Part shown: positions 7,866 through 15,495 of the stretch, piece by piece
Layout: every line of letters starts with the position of its first letter
How positions within the stretch are numbered: the first letter of the stretch is position 1
Assembly (NCBI GenBank): GCA_035420085.1
Contig: DAOLUH010000009.1
Span: 62,001-126,000 of the forward strand
Length of the DNA stretch: 64,000 nt
Reading direction: 5' to 3'
DNA from: DSWT01 sp035420085
GTDB lineage: Bacteria > Chloroflexota > Anaerolineae > B4-G1 > SLSP01
Position numbers and translations under genes: made by a program
Notes under the pieces: generated by a model
What the model saw: the letters and a program-made list of their open reading frames with translations, nothing else
Databases searched by the model: none
Told to the model about the DNA's origin: nothing

Positions 7866-9925
7866 TGAGTGATAAACGACGTTTGTTGGTGGTGGATGCG
7901 GCGCGGCAGCAGTATCGCCTGCGGACTTTGCAGCCGGCGGCGTTGGCGAGCGATCCGCGTGCGGATTATAGCATCTTGAGCGGTGAAGCCCTCTGCCAGT
8001 ACATTTTACAGGAAGACCCCGGCGCATTGGTGATCGCGCGCGGACCGTTGCCCTTCCTGGCGGGGAACAAAACCACCGTCGGCTATCTCTCGCCGTTGAC
8101 CGGCCTGCCGCACTACAGCTTCGTCGGCGGACGCGGCTTCGCGGCGCTGTTTAACCTGGGGCTGGACGCGATTGTTTTCGTAAATCAGCAAATCAGCAAA
8201 TCAGCAAATCAGCAAATTGGCGAATCGGCGAATGGGCGAGTCAGCGAATCGGCGAATGGGCGAATGAGCGAGTCGGCGAATGGGCGAATGGGCGAATCGG
8301 CGAATGACGAATTGCGAATGACGAATGACGAATCACAAATTGCGCCTTACGTTTTACGTTTTACGCATTACCTCGTCATCTCCGGGCGCGCGCCCAACCT
8401 CACCATTGAGTGGAAATCCGCCGCTGAGTTGCCGACGGGACAGCGCAGCGCCTTCTACTGGCTGTTGGCGCGTGAGCTTGACGGGCGGCAGGAGGATGGC
8501 AGCGTTTTCACGTTGGGCGAGGCGGCGCGGCATGGATTTCGCGCGGCGAACCTTGCTGTGGATGGTATTTACCACGCCGGGCGGGGTGGGGCGGGTCACG
8601 TCTTTGCCCGATACGCGGCGGCGCTCGTGCTGCGCGCCGAACCGGTGACGCCGGAAGCGTGGTTCGGCCCGCGCGTCGAAGCCTTCCGCGATATGCGCGG
8701 TCTTATTCGCCCGCGCATCGAAAGCTGTTGCGCGCGCTTTGCGCAGCGGGATGGCGGCACGATCCCGAAACTCTACACCACCGGCGGCGGCAAAAATCCC
8801 ACCCTGCCGGCGCGCAACGCGCAACGTCTCGGCTACAAGCTGGCTGACCTGGGTGAGCGCAAGGTGCTGCGGGCGACCCGCGCCGGGCAGACGGGCTGTC
8901 ACTGGTGCCAGGTGAACTGCCGTCACTACCATTGGGTGGACGTGGACTACGCTCCCGAAGGGCGCGATATGTACCTCGACGACTTTGAGCCGACTTACGC
9001 GCTGTTTGCGATGCTGGATTTGCAGGCCGCGCACGATTCTCTCGACGCGAAATTGCATCTGCTGGATGAGGTGGATCGCCGTCTCGTCGTCCCGCTGGAG
9101 CAACTGGGCTGCGATATCATTGACGTCGGTGTGGGGATGGCGGCGTTGTTCGAGGGATTGGCGCAGGGCATTGTCCCGCCGGAAGACGTCCCCGACTTTA
9201 TGCGCGCCGGCCCCTACTTCGGCAATCTTGATCTGGCGGTGCGTATCGCAGAGGCGCTGCGGGCAGGAACGGCGTCGTCGGCCTTGCGCGCGCTTGGCGA
9301 CGGGCCGCAGGCGCTCGCCGAGGCGTATCCGGCGCTGCGCGACATCGTCTTCACGTCGGGGAAGGGCACGTTGGGCAATCCCGGTCACGCCAACGCGCTG
9401 TGGACGTTCCTGATGCCGTTCTCGCGCTTCTTCAGCCACTACTCCGGGCAAATCTACAAAGTGCCGGGTGACCTGAAGCCGGGTCTCAGTCCTGCCGAAA
9501 CGCGCGCGCTCTTCGAGCGGGTGATCGCGGAAATGCTCAAGCGCGAGCTGTTCAGTTGCCTGGGCAACGTCCTCTCGCTGTGCGCCTTCACCTTTGTCAC
9601 CTTCAGCAAAGATGGCGGCGGCGTTGCGTTGGACGGCGACCTGCTCGCCCGCGTGATGGCCGTCTACGGCATTGACCTGCGCGGCGACGACCTGTTGTGG
9701 TTCGCCGAGGCGTTCTGGGCGCAGTCCATCGCGCTCAAAATCACGCACGGCTGGCGGCCCCCGCGCGCTGAAGACTTCCCCGCGCGCGTCTTCGAGACGC
9801 TCTCGCAGACGTTGGGCCGTTCGGCGGATGAGTTGCGCGGATTGATGGGGCAGTTGATTGCGGAGTGGCAGCGGCAGGCGGGGGCGTTGCTGGCGAAGTA
9901 TGGATATAGAGACGTGGTGGCATGA
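7862..9925 (+). CDS. Aldehyde:ferredoxin oxidoreductase family protein (tungsten type)
   Basis: 687 residues of the AOR family, which oxidises aldehydes to acids with a tungsten or molybdenum bis-pterin and one 4Fe-4S cluster, passing electrons to ferredoxin. The N-terminal pterin domain reads LAGNKTTVGYLSPLTGLPH ... FVGGRGFAALF. The cluster ligands are C346, C349 and C353 (CHWCQVNC); one of C566/C574 (CLGNVLSLC) is the expected fourth. Residues about 108-170 are an in-frame low-complexity insert made of short repeats (8182-8372), absent from the family norm. Last gene of the redox operon; the polyferredoxin at 2444 is the likely electron partner. The substrate cannot be told. Confidence 0.85.
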   Translation: MMSDKRRLLVVDAARQQYRLRTLQPAALASDPRADYSILSGEALCQYILQEDPGALVIARGPLPFLAGNKTTVGYLSPLTGLPHYSFVGGRGFAALFNLGLDAIVFVNQQISKSANQQIGESANGRVSESANGRMSESANGRMGESANDELRMTNDESQIAPYVLRFTHYLVISGRAPNLTIEWKSAAELPTGQRSAFYWLLARELDGRQEDGSVFTLGEAARHGFRAANLAVDGIYHAGRGGAGHVFARYAAALVLRAEPVTPEAWFGPRVEAFRDMRGLIRPRIESCCARFAQRDGGTIPKLYTTGGGKNPTLPARNAQRLGYKLADLGERKVLRATRAGQTGCHWCQVNCRHYHWVDVDYAPEGRDMYLDDFEPTYALFAMLDLQAAHDSLDAKLHLLDEVDRRLVVPLEQLGCDIIDVGVGMAALFEGLAQGIVPPEDVPDFMRAGPYFGNLDLAVRIAEALRAGTASSALRALGDGPQALAEAYPALRDIVFTSGKGTLGNPGHANALWTFLMPFSRFFSHYSGQIYKVPGDLKPGLSPAETRALFERVIAEMLKRELFSCLGNVLSLCAFTFVTFSKDGGGVALDGDLLARVMAVYGIDLRGDDLLWFAEAFWAQSIALKITHGWRPPRAEDFPARVFETLSQTLGRSADELRGLMGQLIAEWQRQAGALLAKYGYRDVVA
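8182..8372 (+). repeat. In-frame short-unit repeat array inside the AOR gene
   Basis: Units of 8 bp: first AAATCAGC-like, then CGAATCGG, CGAATGGG, CGAGTCAG and CGAATGAG in alternation (about 8220-8312), then CGAATGAC/CGAATTG units, then TTACGTT/TTACGCA units (8346-8371). The reading frame is kept and gives a peptide of about 60 residues with ESANGRMS-type repeats. The same 8-bp family recurs in the sugar kinase gene at 32388. Confidence 0.9.
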
Positions 9926-9956
9926 GTGCATTTTGGATACATAACGTGAAAACTTA

Positions 9957-9965
9957 TGCTATACT
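9957..9965 (+). promoter_or_regulatory. Candidate extended -10 promoter for the YgiT unit
   Basis: TGCTATACT is a good extended -10 box in an AT-rich stretch just after the AOR stop. No convincing -35 is present at 17 nt. It would drive the 23-codon ORF and the YgiT gene. Confidence 0.35.
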
Positions 9966-10016
9966 GAAAATAGTCATAGAGGTTAAAAGCTGTCGCTGTG
10001 ATTTGAGAGGAACGGT

Positions 10017-10088
10017 GTGAACACCTATGTTCTTGATAAGCGGGAATGGATTGACTTTAGAATCAGGAGAACGCGTTTGCGGAGGTAA
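10017..10088 (+). CDS. Possible 23-codon micro-ORF upstream of YgiT gene
   Basis: GTG start with GAGAGG (10005-10010) 6 nt upstream; encodes VNTYVLDKREWIDFRIRRTR then LRR. Strongly basic at the C-terminus. The stop codon is built into the GGAGGTAA that serves as ribosome site for the next gene, a layout expected for translational coupling. It could be a real microprotein, a coupling leader, or the tail of a lost partner gene. No homology can be claimed. Confidence 0.3.
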   Translation: MNTYVLDKREWIDFRIRRTRLRR

Positions 10089-10094
10089 AGAACT

Positions 10095-10379
10095 ATGGAG
10101 TTAACTCGTCCCTGCCCTAATGGGCATATCATGACTCTGCAAAAGATCGTGTTGCATTTTGAACGCGGGGTTTTTTCCGCCGATGTGCATGATGTGCTGG
10201 CTTACGTATGTGCAGAGTGTGGCGCGCGATTGATTCCTGGTGAAGCGGCTGAACAGGTTAGCAACACCGTTGAAGCGTTGTTTGCTGCCGCACAACCGAG
10301 TGAAGCGTCTGAGTCATTGCTTCCATACTCGCATCTGGTTTTTCAGCGACTCCCGGCGCAGCTTGCGTCAGTCGTGTAA
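10095..10379 (+). CDS. YgiT-type zinc finger protein
   Basis: 94 residues with two Cys pairs expected to bind zinc: CPNGH near residue 8 and CAECGARL near residue 38, followed by IPGEAAEQVSNTVEAL. This is the N-terminal module of MqsA-like antitoxins. Usually such a gene is paired with a small toxin gene immediately upstream and may carry a helix-turn-helix; here no full toxin fits in the 170 nt upstream and the C-terminal tail shows no HTH. GGAGG sits about 10 nt before the start. It may be an orphan antitoxin or have taken another role. Confidence 0.65.
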   Translation: MELTRPCPNGHIMTLQKIVLHFERGVFSADVHDVLAYVCAECGARLIPGEAAEQVSNTVEALFAAAQPSEASESLLPYSHLVFQRLPAQLASVV

Positions 10380-10455
10380 AAAAGCTGTTCTTTTGTGTGA
10401 CGACATTCCTCACAAACGTCGGCAGACCATTGTTAGCGACGAGGTAACCCAACCC

Positions 10456-12099
10456 ATGCCCGACATCTCCAAAAACACCCTGTTCTACGGCGACAATCTC
10501 CCCATCCTGCGTGAGCACATCGCCGATGAAAGCGTTGACCTGATCTACCTCGATCCGCCTTTCAACTCCAGCCGCACGTACAACGTGCCGTTCAAGGATG
10601 AAAGCGGCAAGGAGAGCGAGGCGCAGCTCACCGCCTTCGACGACACCTGGCATTGGAACGCCGCCGCCGAACAAACCTACCACGATTTAGCGACGACCGG
10701 CGCACCGCAGATTTCCGCGATGATCAGCGCCCTGCGCCAGTTCATCGGCAGCAACCAGATGATGGCTTACCTGGTGATGATGGCCGCGCGCCTGGTGGAG
10801 TTGCATCGCGTGTTGAAGCCGACGGGGAGTTTGTATCTGCACTGTGATCCGACGGCGAGTCATTACCTCAAGATCGTGCTGGATACAATTTTTGGGCCAC
10901 TCAATTACCGAAACGAAATTACTTGGAAGCGCACCAGTAGTCACAACGACGCGCGACGTAAATACGCTGATGTGAGTGATGTTCTTTATTTTTACACAAA
11001 AAGCGATGCCTATACGTTCAACGTCCAATATGCAGCTTATTCGGAGAAGTACATTACTGACTTCTATCGCCATGTTGATGAAAAAGGGCGGCGGTACCGG
11101 CTGGACAACTTACGTAGCCCAAACCCGCGCCCCAATCTGACTTACGATTACAAGGGGTACAAACCGCATCCAAATGGTTGGGCAGTCTCGCTTGAGAAGA
11201 TGGAAAAACTTGATGCAGAAGGGCGATTGTATTTTCCCAAGAAAAAAGATGGCAGAATTCAACTAAAACGGTTTTTGGATGAAATGCCTGGTGTTCCGGT
11301 AAGTAACGTTTGGGATGATATTCAACCTATCGGCGCGCAGGCCGCTGAACGTCTTGGCTATCCCACTCAAAAGCCCGTCGCGCTTCTGGAGCGCATCATC
11401 GCCGCCAGCAGCAACCCCGGCGACCTGGTTCTCGATCCGTTCTGCGGCTGCGGCACGACTATCGCCGCCGCCGAAAAATTGGGTCGCCGCTGGATCGGCA
11501 TTGACATCACGCACCTTTCCATCACCCTGCAAAAGTACCGCCTCAAGGACGCCTTCGGCCTGGTGGAGAAGAAGGATTATGCCGTCATCGGCGAGCCGGA
11601 AGACCTGCTCGCCGCGCAACAGTTGGCGCAGGATGATCGTTATCAGTTCCAATGGTGGGCCTTGTCGTTGGTCAAAGCGCGCCCGTTGGGCGAGATCGGC
11701 GGCAAGAGTGGCAAAAAGGGCAGCGATAAGGGGATTGATGGCGTGATTAACTTCATTGACGACGCGACTGGCAAAGCCAAACAAGTCCTCGTGCAGGTGA
11801 AGAGCGGCAAAGTCAAAAGCGGCGACATCCGCGACCTGCGCGGCGTCCTCGACCGCGAAAGCGCCGCGTTGGGCGTCTTCATCACCCTGGAGCCGCCGAG
11901 CAAGGATATGCTGGCGGAGGCCGTCAGCGCCGGTTATTATCATTCCCCGGCGTGGAATAGGGATTATCCCCGGCTTCAGATTTTGACGATTGAGGAGCTG
12001 CTGAAAGGCGCGGATGTGAAGATGCCGCCTGCGTCCGTCACGTTCAAACAGGCTGAAAAAGTGAAGCTGGTTGCGCCGGAGCAACCGGGACTGTTATGA
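10456..12099 (+). CDS. DNA methyltransferase (beta class) fused to Mrr-like PD-(D/E)xK nuclease domain
   Basis: 547 residues. Motif IV (DPPF, residues 33-36) precedes motif I (DPFCGCGTT, from Asp327), the beta-class order for N4-cytosine or N6-adenine methyltransferases. Between them is a variable region (about 150-300) that probably reads the DNA target. The C-terminal part (about 400-520) has KGIDGVI (Asp428) and QVKSG (Gln447, Lys449), a restriction-endonuclease-fold active site. One chain thus holds methylation and probably cleavage activity. ATG at 10456 is chosen because GAGGTAA lies 8 nt upstream and the family's conserved start follows; the open frame extends further up but without a site. 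No separate restriction gene is adjacent. Confidence 0.85.
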   Translation: MPDISKNTLFYGDNLPILREHIADESVDLIYLDPPFNSSRTYNVPFKDESGKESEAQLTAFDDTWHWNAAAEQTYHDLATTGAPQISAMISALRQFIGSNQMMAYLVMMAARLVELHRVLKPTGSLYLHCDPTASHYLKIVLDTIFGPLNYRNEITWKRTSSHNDARRKYADVSDVLYFYTKSDAYTFNVQYAAYSEKYITDFYRHVDEKGRRYRLDNLRSPNPRPNLTYDYKGYKPHPNGWAVSLEKMEKLDAEGRLYFPKKKDGRIQLKRFLDEMPGVPVSNVWDDIQPIGAQAAERLGYPTQKPVALLERIIAASSNPGDLVLDPFCGCGTTIAAAEKLGRRWIGIDITHLSITLQKYRLKDAFGLVEKKDYAVIGEPEDLLAAQQLAQDDRYQFQWWALSLVKARPLGEIGGKSGKKGSDKGIDGVINFIDDATGKAKQVLVQVKSGKVKSGDIRDLRGVLDRESAALGVFITLEPPSKDMLAEAVSAGYYHSPAWNRDYPRLQILTIEELLKGADVKMPPASVTFKQAEKVKLVAPEQPGLL

Positions 12100-12114
12100 T
12101 TTTTTCTGCGCTAT

Positions 12115-12138
12115 GCGCGCCCCCGGGACGGGGGCGCT
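12115..12138 (+). terminator. GC-rich hairpin after the methyltransferase gene
   Basis: GCGCCCC ... GGGGCGC stem just after the stop codon at 12099, with no U-run. A second hairpin-forming pair lies at about 12184-12205 (CCCGTTCCCG / CGGGAACGGG). Possible terminator or processing site. Confidence 0.4.
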
Positions 12139-12224
12139 GAGCAATGGGCGACATTCGACATTGCAACGGGCGACATTCGCTCCCGTTCCCGTCTCGGGAA
12201 CGGGTTATGGTGGGAGATGCGCTC

Positions 12225-13094
12225 ATGACATTTTCTGACAAGCCGATGCACGGCAAAGTCTGCATCATCACCGGGGCCGCCTCCGGCATCGGCGCGGCGA
12301 CGGCGCAGGCATTGGCGCAACAAGGCGCAACAATGATCCTCGTGGACCGTGATGTGGAAAAAGGCGCAATCACGGTCGCGCAGATCAAGCAGCAGACGGG
12401 CAACCCATCTGTTGAACTGATGGCGGCGGATCTCTCATCGCAGCAAGAGATTCGCCGCCTGGCGCAGCAATTCAAGAGCCGCTATCAACGCCTGGATGTG
12501 CTGCTCAACAATGCCGGCGCGATCTTTGCCGAGCGGCAGGAGAGCGTTGACGGGATCGAGATGACGTTCGCCCTCAACTATCTGGGCTATTTCTTGTTGA
12601 CCAACCTGCTGCTCGATACGCTCAAAGCCGGTGCCCCGGCCCGCATCATCAATACTTCATCCCGCTCGCACGCCAGGGCACGGATCAACTTCGACGACCT
12701 GGAAAGCCGGACAAACTATCAAGGACTTTCGGCCTACGCACATTCCAAGCTTGCCATCGTGCTGTTCACCTACGCATTGGCGCGGCGCTTGGAGGGCGCT
12801 GGTGTGATGGTCAACGCGCTCCATCCCGGCATCGTGGCGACGAATTTTGGAAGGGGCAGCGACGGCGCACTCGGCTTTGTGATGCGGCTATTTCGGCCGG
12901 CCTTTCTCAGCCCAGAACAAGGCGCGCAGACCGGCATCTACCTGGCGACTTCCGGTGAGGTCGCGGGGGTGACGGGAAAATACTTCGTGAAGTGCAAGGC
13001 CGTTCCTTCAGCCCCGGCTTCGTATGATACAGCCATTGCCAGCCGGTTGTGGGAAGTGAGCGAGGCGTACACGAAGTTAAGACGTGAGGCTTAA
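12225..13094 (+). CDS. Short-chain dehydrogenase/reductase (retinol-dehydrogenase-like)
   Basis: 289 residues, a classical SDR: cofactor loop TGAASGIG near residue 17, NNAG near residue 95, catalytic Ser in NTSSRSH and Tyr-Lys in YAHSK. It should use NAD(P)H to reduce or oxidise an alcohol/carbonyl pair; substrate unknown. The preferred start is ATG 12225, with GGGAGA (12212-12217) 7 nt upstream; ATG 12207 is in frame but lacks a site. Stands alone between hairpins, with the unknown gene 26 nt downstream. Confidence 0.85.
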   Translation: MTFSDKPMHGKVCIITGAASGIGAATAQALAQQGATMILVDRDVEKGAITVAQIKQQTGNPSVELMAADLSSQQEIRRLAQQFKSRYQRLDVLLNNAGAIFAERQESVDGIEMTFALNYLGYFLLTNLLLDTLKAGAPARIINTSSRSHARARINFDDLESRTNYQGLSAYAHSKLAIVLFTYALARRLEGAGVMVNALHPGIVATNFGRGSDGALGFVMRLFRPAFLSPEQGAQTGIYLATSGEVAGVTGKYFVKCKAVPSAPASYDTAIASRLWEVSEAYTKLRREA

Positions 13095-13120
13095 AACGTC
13101 AACATTCCTTCGAGGCGAAA

Positions 13121-14050
13121 ATGGCTCAGATTTTGAACTGGATCCATGCTTTATCCGTTGCGCGTCCACCCGCACTCACCGCCTTTGAGCAGACGAGGCT
13201 GTCCTGGGCCAAACGTATCGAATCCTATACGGATGTGCCTGCCGCCTATAAAGATTTCTTCGATCTCTTTCAGGCAGCGGGAAGAGCCTTTCCCTATGCA
13301 ATTCTCACGCCTTCCTATGAGGGATTCATCCACAGAACCACTGAGAAACTCATCTGTGATGTGGGCGATGAAATCTATGTGCTGGAAAGAAGCGGTAATA
13401 CCTTCGAGGCGCGCGGCTATCCTCTAGCGCAGATTGACTACGTTGAAGTCCGCACTATGTTGTTGGACTCCTGCATCACCATAAGCGGTATAACAAAGGA
13501 TGGGATTCTGGCAACTTCGTCCCTGAGGTTCAACACGGTCACTGACTATCTTCTGACGCCGATTGTGAAAAGAATCCGCCTTGCTACAACAGATGCCCCA
13601 GGTAAGGCTCTGAATTCGGAGTTGGAGAAGTTCGATCAGTGGGTTCATGTGAACTACAAGTTCATGAGCTACGCAAAACGTAGCCTGCTCGGCGGCGAGA
13701 AGGTCGTCCATACGCTCTTGCAACTCGAAATTCGAGCGCGTGTTTTGACGATTTTGGGCAAAACCTACTATCGCGTGATTTCACCAACACACATGTGTAT
13801 TTTGACTGACCGGGAGCTGATCATCATTAGCGAAGAGATGAGGAAGAGCGGCGACGACCGGTACGGGGGGATTTGGCGCTACATCCTTCTGCACAAGATC
13901 GCGGCGCTGTCTGTGCGGGAGAAGGATGACGATTTGCTGGTTTTAGCTATCCAACTTCCCCATGGCGTTCAATATGAGCATCTCTTTCAACCTTCTATGC
14001 AGCAAGAACTCGATCAATTCGTCGTCAAATATCGTGAGTTGACCCTATGA
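13121..14050 (+). CDS. Protein of unknown function
   Basis: 309 residues, soluble, no signal peptide, no cysteine pairs and no catalytic motif that I recognise. The pattern is mixed alpha/beta, with two segments that read like repeated beta-rich modules: about 60-165 (LICDVGDEIYVLERSGNTFEA) and about 205-305 (YYRVISPTHMCILTDRELII ... LLHKIAALSVREKDDDLLVL). The second looks like the pleckstrin-like bPH modules found in bacterial membrane-stress proteins, but this is a weak impression. GAGGCGAAA precedes the start. It lies 19 nt before a DUF2804 gene, so the two may be co-transcribed. Confidence 0.6.
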   Translation: MAQILNWIHALSVARPPALTAFEQTRLSWAKRIESYTDVPAAYKDFFDLFQAAGRAFPYAILTPSYEGFIHRTTEKLICDVGDEIYVLERSGNTFEARGYPLAQIDYVEVRTMLLDSCITISGITKDGILATSSLRFNTVTDYLLTPIVKRIRLATTDAPGKALNSELEKFDQWVHVNYKFMSYAKRSLLGGEKVVHTLLQLEIRARVLTILGKTYYRVISPTHMCILTDRELIIISEEMRKSGDDRYGGIWRYILLHKIAALSVREKDDDLLVLAIQLPHGVQYEHLFQPSMQQELDQFVVKYRELTL

Positions 14051-14069
14051 ATTCTGTTGGGGGGAAAAT

Positions 14070-15104
14070 ATGCAAATTGAACTGACGCAACCTGGACTTT
14101 TATTGGACGCGCAAGGCCGTCTGACGCAAGTGGGTTGGGCGCGGCAGCCGCAGCTTGAGTGCAATCTCGAAAATGCCCGCTTCTACGCGCTGCGCTTCTT
14201 GCAGCGCTTTCGCATCAAACGCTGGGACTATTACGCGATCTTCACACCCCGGCGCTTCTTCTCGGCGACCATCGCCGACCTCGGTTACGCGGGCAACGTC
14301 TTCGTCTATACGTTGGACTTCGCCAGCAACGACCTGCACGAGGAGGGCCTGGTCATCCCTTTGGGAAAGGACATTCAGTTGCCGCGCAACAGCGACGTCG
14401 GTGAGACGGTCTGCATTCATCCGCACGCCACCTTGCGTTTCCACGCGACGGAGGGCGAACGGCGTATTTTTGTGGACTGGCCCGGTTATCACCAGGGACG
14501 CGGGATCAAAGCTGACATTGCGCTCACTTGTCCACCCACTCACGAATCTATGACAATCGTGATTCCCATTGGGGCCAAACGCTTCTACTACAATCGCAAG
14601 ATCAACTGTCTGCCGGCGCGCGGCTACATCCACTACAGCGACTTGCGTGAAGAGCTATATCCTCACGAAAGCCTGGGGTCTCTGGACTGGGGGCGCGGCG
14701 TGTGGGAATACCAGAGCTTCTGGAATTGGGCCAGTGCCTCCGGCTTCCTGCCGGATGGGCGCGCTATCGGCCTCAACCTGGGTTGTGGCTTTGGCGATCT
14801 GAGCCGCGCCACCGAAAACTGTGTCATTCTCGACGGGCGGATCTACAAGCTGGAGCAGGTCCGCTTCGACTACCAATCCGGCGACTATATGCGCCCGTGG
14901 CATTTCACCGACAGCGAAGGCCGTTTGGATTTGACGTTTACCCCGTTCAAGGAGCGCATCGCACGCACCGCCATGGTGGTGATTGACAGCGAAGTCCACC
15001 AGATGTTCGGGCGCTATAACGGCCAGGTGCGGTTGGATGACGGGCAGTGCGTCGAAGTGCGGGATTTGATCGGCTTTGCCGAAGAGCATCACGCGCGCTG
15101 GTAA
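14070..15104 (+). CDS. DUF2804 family protein
   Basis: 344 residues matching DUF2804 from end to end: start with LTQPGLLLDAQGRLTQVGWAR, paired Trp and aromatic residues, GRGVWEYQSFWNWASASG, and the family's closing region on a beta-rich fold. The family is widespread in bacteria and has no assigned activity; its fold resembles lipocalin-type beta barrels such as AttH-like hydratases, a loose comparison. No signal peptide. The strong GGGGGG before ATG at 14070 supports the start. Confidence 0.8.
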   Translation: MQIELTQPGLLLDAQGRLTQVGWARQPQLECNLENARFYALRFLQRFRIKRWDYYAIFTPRRFFSATIADLGYAGNVFVYTLDFASNDLHEEGLVIPLGKDIQLPRNSDVGETVCIHPHATLRFHATEGERRIFVDWPGYHQGRGIKADIALTCPPTHESMTIVIPIGAKRFYYNRKINCLPARGYIHYSDLREELYPHESLGSLDWGRGVWEYQSFWNWASASGFLPDGRAIGLNLGCGFGDLSRATENCVILDGRIYKLEQVRFDYQSGDYMRPWHFTDSEGRLDLTFTPFKERIARTAMVVIDSEVHQMFGRYNGQVRLDDGQCVEVRDLIGFAEEHHARW

Positions 15105-15141
15105 GGATGTTCTATTTCATCCTGTAGAAACTAACGCGATC

Positions 15142-15390
15142 CTCTGTAAATAGCCACAGAGAACACAGAGTTCGCAGAGAAAAATACTCTGTGCTCTCCG
15201 CGTGCTCTGCGGTGAAATTTCCATTAGCGACGCTGTACCACAGGTTCGGTTGCGCTTCTCTGCAAATCGCCACAGAGAACACAGAGTTCACAGAGAAAAA
15301 TACTCTGCGCTCTCCGCGTGCTCTGCGGTGAAATTTTCATTAGCGACGCTGTACCACAGGTTCAGTTGCGCTTCTCTGTAAATCGCCACT
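15142..15390 (+). repeat. 116-bp element, two tandem copies plus a fragment
   Basis: Copy 1 at 15142-15257, copy 2 at 15258-15373, and a truncated third copy from 15374. The period is exactly 116 bp, with a handful of substitutions. Within the unit, CACAGAGAACACAGAG-type 9-bp iterations are followed by the partly complementary CTCTGTGCTCTCCGCG. The same element occurs in reverse orientation at 30842-30955. This array fills most of the 391-nt gap 15105-15495; the remainder is the repressor promoter. Confidence 0.9.
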
Positions 15391-15414
15391 TTTTCGGAGT
15401 TCAGAATTTCATGA

Positions 15415-15466
15415 TTGACAAAGAAAACGTTTTCCTTTATAATAAACAGTGTGGAAAACGATTTCC
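15415..15466 (+). promoter_or_regulatory. Consensus promoter with two LacI-type operators
   Basis: TTGACA (15415-15420), 17-nt spacer, TATAAT (15438-15443): a perfect sigma-70-type promoter. The spacer holds the palindrome GAAAACGTTTTC (15423-15434) and a second operator-like site GGAAAACGATTTCC (15453-15466) lies over the expected start point. The central CG and inverted half-sites are typical LacI/GalR operators. Inference: the downstream repressor controls itself and is relieved by the imported sugar. Confidence 0.85.
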
Positions 15467-15495
15467 TTATCTGCTCCTCGTTTGGGAGGTAAGCT

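Noticed and set aside
8354..9931. 525-codon open frame on the minus strand across the AOR gene
   Set aside because: A shadow of a GC-rich gene; no ribosome site, no recognisable domain, and the plus strand encodes a complete AOR.
9926..10094. A complete toxin gene upstream of the YgiT gene
   Set aside because: Only 170 nt are available and the frames are closed except for the 23-codon one.
15105..15141. A terminator after the DUF2804 gene
   Set aside because: No stem followed by a U-run was found; the repeat element begins almost at once.
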